Positions 27,238-35,046 of a stretch of DNA of 64,000 bases are shown piece after piece. The notes beneath the pieces are model-generated. The model was not told the DNA's origin, made no database searches, and saw nothing but the letters and a program-made list of their open reading frames with translations. The stretch is from the NCBI GenBank assembly GCA_963806685.1, contig CAWDZB010000012.1, positions 124,001 through 188,000 on the forward strand, read 5' to 3'. Each line of letters opens with the position of its first letter. Within the stretch, counting starts at the first letter, position 1. The stretch comes from DDH964 sp963806685. Its GTDB lineage: Bacteria > Desulfobacterota > Desulfuromonadia > Desulfuromonadales > DDH964. A program made the translations under genes and the position numbers.

Positions 27238-27820
27238 TCAATTTCCGAGAATCTTTCGATATTCATCCATAAGATCGGCCGTTCCAATCAGGCCATAAAT
27301 ACGAACCCAGCTGTCGTTTCCCGGTGCTTTCAGCAGGGTAAGCGGATAATGCGACATTTTGTTCGGAACATAGGCGTCGAAAGCTCGCATAGCCTTGTCA
27401 ATATTCTCCCGGGTGCCGGTAAGGTACATCCAGCCTGGCTTGGCACGATACCGGGACAGGTATTCTGCCATCACTTCCGGCGTATCATATTCCGGATCGA
27501 TGGAAATCGAAACCATTTGCACGTTAGCTGCGTCGGAACCAAGTTTTTTCTGCATATTGGAAAAACTCGCAGAAAGAACGGGGCAGACCGTAGTGCAGGA
27601 CCCATAAATAAAGTCGAGAAAGACCGGCTTGTCAATATTCAGGATATCGACAAGCCTGATCTTTTCCCGGTCCTGATTAAGAAGGGTTACATCGGGAACC
27701 ACATATTTCTCAACTGTCCTCTGGTATCTCTTCTCTGAGGCCTGGCCCCCAGACGCCTGGCAGATAAGAAGGAAAAAATACCATCAATCCAGCCAAAAAT
27801 AGAAAACCACTTTTTTTCAT
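27238..27820 (-). pseudogene. SCO1/SenC copper-chaperone-like protein, frameshifted in the signal peptide
   Basis: From 27238 up to 27777 or so the frame encodes a SCO1/SenC fold: CTTVCP (the Cu-binding CxxxCP pair), DFIYGS, VSISIDPEYDTPE and the distal His in NKMSHYPL. Upstream, ATG 27820 (AAGGA seven bases before it) begins a lipoprotein-type signal (MKKSGFLFLAGLMVF). That frame must shift at a six-base run (A6, 27773-27778 on the plus strand) to reach FLLICQASGGQ, a good lipobox, and the mature protein. With five bases the gene would be intact. Translation from an internal GTG (27702) would give a soluble 154-aa protein without export signal. SCO proteins deliver copper to oxidases such as cytochrome oxidase. 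Here it precedes a broken cytochrome gene. Confidence 0.75.
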
Positions 27821-28222
27821 CGTCCGGTCCTTATAATCGCTGCCGCTAACCTCAAGGTTCGGGCCGAAACCTAGAGAGGCACACGGGGATAAACGGCAAC
27901 ACATTTCGAATCCCCCCATGCCGGCATGGCAAGAACCCTGTTTGTTTTGGCCGACTTCCTTTTTCTCAACAATTACCCAACAAACCTATTTTTGGCAATA
28001 CCTTGCAGCAGATCAAATTTTCATCGGCCCGAGATGTGTCAGCAGAATATTCTTGCATGGGCGGCATGGGTTGCGCCCCGGGGTCCATACCACCGCAGGC
28101 CGGACGCCTGCCAGTGCCCTGGTGCAAATTGCGACGCGTTGTGTTGCTGAGAACTGAAAGGAGGTGATCCGAATGAGGACGGTCGGCCCGACCGGCAATT
28201 AAGCCGGAAGGAAACAGCTCAT
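27821..28222. other. Intergenic region of about 400 bases
   Basis: Holds the promoter side of the SCO-like gene. It also contains, on the plus strand, a full-length complement of the 16S rRNA 3' tail followed by a nine-codon frame (28157-28202). A 79-codon plus-strand frame ending at 28157 is not recognisable and not supported. Confidence 0.45.
28157..28202 (+). other. Extended Shine-Dalgarno sequence with a nine-codon mini-ORF
   Basis: AAAGGAGGTGATCC at 28157-28170 is fully complementary to the canonical 3' end of 16S rRNA. Two bases later comes ATG (28173) and the frame MRTVGPTGN then TAA (28202). Partial inverted repeats (CGGTCGG/CCGACCG) lie inside. It could be a leader peptide or a remnant; no downstream plus-strand gene follows before the minus-strand response regulator ends. 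Confidence 0.35.
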
Positions 28223-28891
28223 CTAATCTTTCCAGAGTTCGGGATCAATAATGCCGATACGGACCGCGTATTTGACCATGTCAATAAGGCTGTTGACCTC
28301 CAGCTTTCGCATGATGTTTAATCGGTGTTTTTCCACCGTCTTGGGGCTGACACAGAGGATTTGACCTATGCGATTGGTCGATTTGCCTTCGACAACCAAA
28401 CGAAAGACCTGCTGTTCCCGTTCGGAAAGCAGATCGTAGTTTGCCTGGATCACATCCTCCTCGCGGTGGCGAAGAAAAGATTTAATGACGCCGCCCCGGA
28501 TTTTCGGGCAGAGGTAGTAATTGCCCGCCAGCACCTGGCGTATGGCATCGGTGATTTCCTCGACCGGCGCCCCCTTTAGCACGTAGCCGGTGGCACCGGC
28601 GGAAAAAACCCGGTGAACGAAAGCTTCTTCCGAGTGCATTGAAAAGGCGACTATCTTGACCTGGGGATATTGCTCACCGATCAGACGAGCAGCATCGAAT
28701 CCACTCATCTCGGGCATGTTCAAGTCGAGCAGAATCACATCCGGCTCAAGTTGACCTATCTTTTCCAACGCCTCCCGACCGTTGCCGGCAACTCCGGCAA
28801 CTTCCATTCCCGGCTCCCCGTCGAGAAGTTGCAGAAGTCCTTCCTGCACAACCGGATGGTCGTCGGCAATCAGAATCCGGATTGGATTCAT
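28223..28891 (-). CDS. NarL/FixJ-type response regulator
   Basis: 222 aa. The receiver domain (1-120) has the acidic pair ADDHP, the phospho-acceptor Asp in VILLDLNMPEMSG, and a Lys in YVLKGAP. A LuxR-type helix-turn-helix follows (LSEREQQVFRLVVEGKSTNRIG...SPKTVEKHRLNIMRKL). The start overlaps the stop of the kinase gene by four bases (ATGA), a tight translational coupling, with GAGGAG upstream. It should control transcription in response to the neighbouring kinase. Targets are unknown; the decayed SCO/cytochrome pair lies just downstream on the same strand. Confidence 0.93.
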   Translation of the reverse strand: MNPIRILIADDHPVVQEGLLQLLDGEPGMEVAGVAGNGREALEKIGQLEPDVILLDLNMPEMSGFDAARLIGEQYPQVKIVAFSMHSEEAFVHRVFSAGATGYVLKGAPVEEITDAIRQVLAGNYYLCPKIRGGVIKSFLRHREEDVIQANYDLLSEREQQVFRLVVEGKSTNRIGQILCVSPKTVEKHRLNIMRKLEVNSLIDMVKYAVRIGIIDPELWKD

Positions 28892-29922
28892 TCTCTCCTC
28901 TCAGTGGTTATCGGCAACTCCACCCGGATGCGGGCGCCCCGTCCGAGGCGAGAATCGATATTGATACACCCTCCCAAGGAGGCAACCCGTTCCCGCATGC
29001 CGACCAGACCGAAACCGTTCAATCTGCCGGTCCGGTCCTTGCGTATCAGATCGAAGCCTACGCCGTCGTCCTGAATGGTTAGAATGATCTGGGGATAACT
29101 GACTGCCAGCCGAACCGTGACTTTGCTGGCCCTGGCGTGCTTGAGGATGTTGGTAAGGGCCTCTTGGGAGACCCGGTAGAGTACCATTTCGGCCTCGGGA
29201 GAAGGTCGCTCCCGAAGGCCATTACAGGTGAAATCGATTTTCAGCTCCGGCTGTTGTTCCCTGATGCTGGTGAAATAGACTTCGAGTGCACTGCCAATCC
29301 CCAATTCCTCCAGCAGGTTGGGACGTAGTTGAGCGACCACCACCCGCAGGTCGTCACCCAGTTCCCGCGCTAGGTCGGCAAGATGCTCAAGGTTTATATT
29401 GAATTGAGACGGTTCGTGGGAGGTGGTCTTACCCGCTTTTTCCAGGCCCATCTGCAAGGAAGTAAGTTTCTGGCCGAACTCATCGTGGAGATCTCGGGCC
29501 AGTTTGCGCCGTTCTTCCTCACTGGCGACCAGCAGCCGATGGGAAAGATCCCGAACTTCGGATTCCGACCGCTGCCGTTCGCGCATCTGTTGGTAAAGGG
29601 GACGACACCAGAGAAAATAGAAAATCGGCACCAACGTCACCAGCAGGGCAAATATGTGTGACAGCCCTTCGACCAGTGCCGACTCATGATGCAACCTCCC
29701 AACAGACTCGGTGATAATGATAACAATGAAAATAGTTGCCACCATCGAGCCGATGATTCGTCTCGACGATAATGGCAGCCACTTTCGGACGGGTATCCTG
29801 GCAAGCGAGCTTGACTTGGCATCGGGGCCGCGGTCTGAACGAATGCGCCTGTTGGGGAAATTCGCCCCCTCCTTGCCGCCCAATATCTCGGCTTTGCTCA
29901 ACCGTTCCTCGACCATTTTCAT
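28888..29922 (-). CDS. NarX/DegS-like sensor histidine kinase (HisKA_3)
   Basis: 344 aa. Two membrane segments (~60-75 and ~85-110) are separated by only a short outside loop, so there is no large periplasmic sensor. The HisKA_3 phospho-acceptor region reads RKLARDLHDEFGQ (His ~ residue 150). The HATPase domain has ILKHARASKVTV (N box), DDGVGFD (G1) and GFGLVGMRERV (G2). It autophosphorylates and passes the phosphate to the overlapping response regulator. An alternative ATG two codons in (29916) has a slightly better Shine-Dalgarno spacing. Confidence 0.9.
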   Translation of the reverse strand: MKMVEERLSKAEILGGKEGANFPNRRIRSDRGPDAKSSSLARIPVRKWLPLSSRRIIGSMVATIFIVIIITESVGRLHHESALVEGLSHIFALLVTLVPIFYFLWCRPLYQQMRERQRSESEVRDLSHRLLVASEEERRKLARDLHDEFGQKLTSLQMGLEKAGKTTSHEPSQFNINLEHLADLARELGDDLRVVVAQLRPNLLEELGIGSALEVYFTSIREQQPELKIDFTCNGLRERPSPEAEMVLYRVSQEALTNILKHARASKVTVRLAVSYPQIILTIQDDGVGFDLIRKDRTGRLNGFGLVGMRERVASLGGCINIDSRLGRGARIRVELPITTERRE

Positions 29923-30067
29923 CCTGCTTTCAGCGCCAGATTTTTATAACCATTTTGCCTATGAATTCAGACCATTGACCATTTATTAGCTGCCTTGGAG
30001 TGAATTATACCATTTATTCGCTTGGGACTATTTTTGCCAAGCGCCGATGGTGCCGAACCATAGAGAC

Positions 30068-30103
30068 GAAAAAAGCCCCCCGGAGAGTCCGGGGGGCTTT
30101 CAT
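30068..30103 (-). terminator. Rho-independent terminator of groESL
   Basis: GC-rich inverted repeat AGCCCCCCGGA / TCCGGGGGGCT with a 4-base loop followed by T6 on the minus strand, 20-55 bases after the groL stop. Confidence 0.92.
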
Positions 30104-30122
30104 TGCTGTCTTGGGCAGAGGC

Positions 30123-31766
<1,644 letters not shown>

Positions 31767-31799
31767 GTCTATGGTTCCTCCTTGCGGGAAATGGATGGA

Positions 31800-32090
31800 T
31801 TATTTCTCGACGACCCCGAGGATGTCATCCTCGCGCATCATCAAAAACTCCTTGCCATCGATCTTGATGTCGGTGCCGGAATACTTGCCGAACAGCACCT
31901 TGTCGCCGACCTTGACGTCCAGCGGCAGGACCTTGCCGTCCTCGGTTTTCTTTCCCTTGCCGACAGCGATGACCTTGCCCTGCTGGGGCTTTTCCTTGGC
32001 GGTGTCGGGGATGATGAGCCCCCCGGCGGTCTTGGTCTCTTCCTCGAGACGCTCGACGATGATGCGGTCGTGCAGCGGTCTGATGTTCAT
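31800..32090 (-). CDS. groS: Co-chaperonin GroES
   Basis: 96 aa, full length. It opens NIRPLHDRIIVERLEEE and carries the mobile-loop region KTAGGLIIPDTAKEKPQ that contacts GroEL, then GDKVLFGKYSGT. It forms the heptameric lid on GroEL. AAAGGAG lies nine bases before ATG 32090. First gene of the groESL operon, with a sigma-70 promoter and CIRCE operator upstream. Confidence 0.98.
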   Translation of the reverse strand: MNIRPLHDRIIVERLEEETKTAGGLIIPDTAKEKPQQGKVIAVGKGKKTEDGKVLPLDVKVGDKVLFGKYSGTDIKIDGKEFLMMREDDILGVVEK

Positions 32091-32164
32091 GACAACATGC
32101 TCCTTTCTTTTGCACTATTGGATGGGATATGGGGGCTACGCCCCGTTTGACGACAACCGAAACG

Positions 32165-32211
32165 CAAAAAGGCTCGCGTTCGAAACCGGCAAACGAACCA
32201 AGCCTTTTGCG
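32165..32211 (-). promoter_or_regulatory. Terminator-like hairpin in the groESL leader
   Basis: Between CIRCE and groS, the minus strand reads AAAAGGCT...AGCCTTTTT with inner pairing TTCG...CGAA. This is a stem ending in a T5 run inside the 5' leader, of possible attenuator or mRNA-stability type. Confidence 0.4.
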
Positions 32212-32217
32212 GTCCTG

Positions 32218-32244
32218 TTAGCACTCACAGGCGACGAGTGCTAA
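32218..32244 (-). promoter_or_regulatory. CIRCE operator (HrcA site) of groESL
   Basis: Perfect inverted repeat TTAGCACTC-N9-GAGTGCTAA, matching the CIRCE consensus exactly. It begins 12 bases downstream of the predicted -10, where bound HrcA would block transcription. Confidence 0.97.
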
Positions 32245-32256
32245 CAGCTGGACCTT

Positions 32257-32284
32257 AATATAATCAGCGGGGAAAGAATGTCAA
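32257..32284 (-). promoter_or_regulatory. Sigma-70 promoter of groESL
   Basis: TTGACA (32284-32279) and TATATT (32262-32257) with a 16-base spacer on the minus strand, immediately upstream of the CIRCE element. Confidence 0.85.
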
Positions 32285-32373
32285 GGGGTTTATGGAAATT
32301 ATTCCGGCGTTCGGCAAGGAGAGAGGAGGGCATCAGCCACATTGATCGAGCCATCCGGAGTCGGTTTTGCCCT

Positions 32374-32640
32374 TCACCCTCGGCGCTTGTTCATCTCTTC
32401 CCTGAAATATCGTTCGTAGAGGACCTGCCATTCCCTGCTGCCGGCAACCTGATGCTGGCGCTGCAGCTTGTTCCGTACCAGCCTGTCGACCTCTTCCTCG
32501 GCAGCAAGGAGGCGGGAAATGGTCGTCTTGAGAACTTGCAGCACCCGCCCTTCGTCGCGGTAATCGACCAGGTCGTCACGCCACAAACCATCCATGATCA
32601 GGTGGGCCAGATGGGAAATGCGGGGCTCGGAGAAGTTCAT
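32374..32640 (-). CDS. DUF507 family protein (second copy)
   Basis: 88 aa, starting MNFSEPRISHLAHLIMDGLW at ATG 32640, which overlaps the stop of the preceding DUF507 gene by four bases. A longer frame running upstream to 33162 overlaps that gene completely and is not credible. Helical and charged throughout (EEEVDRLVRNKLQRQ, YERYFREEMNKRRG). DUF507 genes occur in tandem pairs in deltaproteobacteria; their function is not established. Confidence 0.82.
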   Translation of the reverse strand: MNFSEPRISHLAHLIMDGLWRDDLVDYRDEGRVLQVLKTTISRLLAAEEEVDRLVRNKLQRQHQVAGSREWQVLYERYFREEMNKRRG

Positions 32641-32915
32641 CGTCCCTCCCCCCGCTCTTCGGCCAGGCGCTTCCTGATCATCTGCAGCAACTTGTGGCGA
32701 TCCACCCCGGGGGGCGCATTTTTCAGGTGAGCCTCCAGCAACTTCTCGGCCTCCCGGTCGAGGTCCTGCTCCGCCTCCAGTTCCTGACGGATGAGATCGG
32801 CGATCCGGGCACGGACCAGGCCCTGCTCGGCCTTGAGCACTGCCGCCCCCGAATCGACCAGGGCATTCAGCAGGGCATCGGCCAGGCGTCGCGGTTGTTC
32901 TTCTCTGAATTTCAC
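32637..32915 (-). CDS. DUF507 family protein (first copy)
   Basis: 92 aa, starting MKFREEQPRRLADALLNAL. Strongly helical and charged (AEQDLDREAEKLLEAHLKN, HKLLQMIRKRLAEERGE). It shares with its neighbour the DUF507 pattern of an N-terminal R-x-x-x-L-A region followed by E-E/Q-x-L-D-R-E-A/V. The two genes are translationally coupled by an ATGA overlap and probably act together. No catalytic motif is visible. Confidence 0.82.
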   Translation of the reverse strand: MKFREEQPRRLADALLNALVDSGAAVLKAEQGLVRARIADLIRQELEAEQDLDREAEKLLEAHLKNAPPGVDRHKLLQMIRKRLAEERGEGR

Positions 32916-33002
32916 TCCGGACTCCCTGCGAAGGAGGCTGAAAATCCTTAAAAAACCACGTCATCCTAACCGCCGCCAAGCGGCTTGTCAACGCGGGAAT
33001 CC

Positions 33003-33031
33003 TTGACAAACTCGGGATGGATATGCTATCC
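33003..33031 (+). promoter_or_regulatory. Predicted promoter of the riboswitch-aminotransferase unit
   Basis: TTGACA at 33003-33008 is followed after 17 bases by CTATCC (or GCTATC at 16). The -35 is perfect, the -10 weak. It lies about 25 bases before the riboswitch aptamer. Confidence 0.5.
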
Positions 33032-33049
33032 AGTGCCGCACAATCTGCA

Positions 33050-33160
33050 AGGGATTCCTGTGACTGGCGTAAGGTGGGCAACCACCGGGGAGCAGGAAGC
33101 AAGATCCCCGTCAAGCCGTACGCCTGGGCTCCGCTGCACTGCCGGACCAGGCGTTTTTTC
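33050..33160 (+). promoter_or_regulatory. ZTP (pfl motif) riboswitch with intrinsic-terminator expression platform
   Basis: The conserved blocks of the pfl/ZTP aptamer appear in order: TGACTGGCG (33061-33069), AACCACCGGGGAGCA (33080-33094) and GCCGTACGCCTGGGC (33115-33129). The aptamer segment CGCCTGG (33121-33127) can instead pair with CCAGGCG (33147-33153), which is followed by T6 (33154-33159). That makes a terminator that competes with ligand binding. Known ZTP riboswitches turn genes on when ZTP/ZMP accumulates at low 10-formyl-tetrahydrofolate. The controlled gene here starts at 33186. Confidence 0.88.
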
Positions 33161-33185
33161 ATTTTGACAAGGAGAACCTGTCGCG

Positions 33186-34262
33186 ATGGCCAAAAAACTC
33201 TACATCCCCGGCCCGGTCGAAGTCAGCCTCGATGTTCTGCAAGCCATGAGCACGCCGATGATCGGCCACCGGATGAAGGAATACGCGGAGCTGCAGGGAC
33301 GGGTGACCCGCGGCCTCAAGCGCTTGCTGAACACCGCCGATCCGGTCTTTCTTGCCACCAGCAGCGCCTTCGGCGTCATGGAAGGAGCGGTCCGCAATTT
33401 GGTGCAGAAACGCTGCGCCAACTTCAGCAATGGTGCCTTCAGTTCCAAGTGGCACGACGTCACCGTCCGCTGCGGCCTGGCGGCCGACCATTTCGCTGCC
33501 GAGTGGGGAGAGCCGGTGACCCCGGAAATGGTCGATGCGGCTCTCGCCACCGGCAAGTACGACGCCATGACCGTGGTCCACAACGAGACCTCCACCGGGG
33601 TGATGAGCCCGCTGGCGGAGATCGCCGCGGTGATGAAAAAGTACCCGGAGGTTTCCTTCATCGTCGACACCGTCTCTTCGATGAGTGCCGTTCCCCTCGA
33701 CGTCACCGCTCTGGGGACCGACGTCTGCCTGGCAGGCGTGCAGAAAGCCTTCGGCCTGCCGCCGGGGCTGGCGGTCTTCGCGGTCTCGGCCAAAGCCCTG
33801 GAGAAGGCGAAGACGACCCCCAACCGCGGCTACTATTTCGACTTTCTGGAGTTCGCCGCCAACGATGCCAAGGACAACACGCCGAGCACCCCCTGCATCA
33901 GCCTGATCTACGCCCTCGACCACCAGTTGCAGAAGATGTTCGCCGAGGGGTTGGAGCAGCGCTATGCCCGCCACCGGCAGATGGCTGAGGCGACCCGCGC
34001 CTGGGTCCTGGCTCAGGGATTTTCCCTCTTCGCCGCGAAAGGAGTCCGTTCGGTGACCCTGACCAGCGGCGCCACCGACGGCCGCACCGACCTCGAGGCG
34101 CTGAAGAGGCTGGCCGGCGAAGCCGGCTACGCCATCGACAACGGCTACGGCAAGATCAAGAACCAGACCTTTCGCATCCCGCACATGGCCGACATGACCC
34201 GGGCCGACCTCGACGAGCTTTTCGAGCTGCTCGAGACCCTGCTTCCCAAGGTACGCGGCTGA
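33186..34262 (+). CDS. Class V aminotransferase (alanine/serine-glyoxylate aminotransferase family)
   Basis: 358 aa PLP enzyme. It opens LYIPGPVEVSLDVLQAM and has the MIGHR motif typical of the family. The PLP Asp lies in FIVDTVSSMSAVPLDV and the Schiff-base Lys in AGVQKAFGLPPG (~ residue 188). The C-terminal small domain has FRIPHMADM. Members transfer amino groups between serine or alanine and glyoxylate or pyruvate. In anaerobes they can serve serine/glycine synthesis. The ZTP riboswitch upstream ties the gene to one-carbon supply, which favours a serine/glycine role (inference). AAGGAG precedes ATG 33186 and a terminator follows the stop. Confidence 0.88.
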   Translation: MAKKLYIPGPVEVSLDVLQAMSTPMIGHRMKEYAELQGRVTRGLKRLLNTADPVFLATSSAFGVMEGAVRNLVQKRCANFSNGAFSSKWHDVTVRCGLAADHFAAEWGEPVTPEMVDAALATGKYDAMTVVHNETSTGVMSPLAEIAAVMKKYPEVSFIVDTVSSMSAVPLDVTALGTDVCLAGVQKAFGLPPGLAVFAVSAKALEKAKTTPNRGYYFDFLEFAANDAKDNTPSTPCISLIYALDHQLQKMFAEGLEQRYARHRQMAEATRAWVLAQGFSLFAAKGVRSVTLTSGATDGRTDLEALKRLAGEAGYAIDNGYGKIKNQTFRIPHMADMTRADLDELFELLETLLPKVRG

Positions 34263-34287
34263 CCTTCAGGATAGCCAAACCAGAAAA

Positions 34288-34320
34288 CCAACGGCCCCGG
34301 AGAAATCCGGGGCCGTTTTT
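34288..34320 (+). terminator. Rho-independent terminator of the aminotransferase gene
   Basis: ACGGCCCCGG / CCGGGGCCGT inverted repeat with a short loop, followed by T5. Confidence 0.92.
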
Positions 34321-34358
34321 CATGCTGGTGGCCGACAAAACCACCAATTTTTGGACCA

Positions 34359-34643
34359 TCAGGCCACCAGATCTCCGCCGCAGGAGGAGCCGCAACCCGC
34401 GGTGCAGCCGAGACAGTGGTCGCCGCAGGCGATCGGCCTCCCGGTCAGGCGGGCAGGGTCGAGATCGTAGATGTTCCGCTGGAAACCACTGACCAGTCCC
34501 AAACCGAGGGCGAGGTTGAAGTCGCACAGTCAGCTAGGGTGCCATCCCAGGCGATGCAGATCTGGTGGCGGCACATCAGCCCGGCAATGGTGTGGGGGTT
34601 AAAGGACTCTTCGAGCAGGTTACGGCATCCTCTGCGGGCTGAC
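34359..34643 (-). pseudogene. arsS: 3' remnant of an ArsS-like arsenosugar-biosynthesis radical SAM gene
   Basis: The minus strand, read with one frameshift near 34524-34530 (two extra bases), gives NLLEESFNPHTIAGLMCRHQ, then ICIAWDGTLADC, then DFNLALGLG, GRPIACGDHCLGCTAG and GSSCGG before TGA. This Cys-rich ending (MCRH...D.DFN.ALGL...HC.GCTAG.GSSCGG) is that of ArsS. Upstream the frame meets a stop near 34643, and the radical SAM core is absent. So only the last ~90 codons survive and they cannot make a working enzyme. Confidence 0.75.
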
Positions 34644-34877
34644 TAGGCGTGGCGGTGAATGAGCGGTATATGCTCCTCGGTCTCCAGGTGATGGGCACGG
34701 CGGGTGGCAATATAAAAGAAAACTGTCGTCAAGCCGAAAATCAGGTGGTTGAAAATAGTGGTGCCGGTTCGTGCCGCAACAAACCACGGCAAGAGAGCGG
34801 TAAATCCGTCCCGCCAATCAGGCCTGCCCACAGGGCGGCCTGCCCATCGAAAATGTGCGTCTGCCTCGAGATCCGTT
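34643..34877 (-). pseudogene. Small membrane protein gene, frameshifted
   Basis: ATG 34877 has an excellent AAGGAGG five bases upstream and starts ERISRQTHIFDGQAALWAGL. After a one-base loss near 34807-34813 (GGCGGGACGG) the reading moves to the frame FTALLPWFVAARTG, then a hydrophobic segment NHLIFGLTTVFFYIATRRAH and a His-rich end (LETEEHIPLIHRHA). The joined product would be ~77 aa with one or two membrane segments. No family recognised. It abuts the arsS remnant. Confidence 0.5.
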
Positions 34878-35046
34878 CCATAACGCCTCCTTGACGGTTG
34901 GGGTTATCGGCCGGCCTCGCCTGATTCATTGTAACCCAGCCGCGCGGTTGTCGGGTAATGGGGGAGAGGTAGTTCAGGGAGTGGGGAGAAGGGGGCAAAT
35001 AGGGTGTGCCGGGAGGAGTGGACAGGGCCACTCGGAGAAGACTGCC

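Noticed and set aside
27918..28157. 79-codon plus-strand frame before the extended Shine-Dalgarno site
   Set aside because: No ribosome-binding site, no recognisable domain, composition not protein-like.
32641..33162. Upstream extension of the second DUF507 gene
   Set aside because: It would overlap the whole first DUF507 gene; the ATG at 32640 with an ATGA overlap fits the family length.
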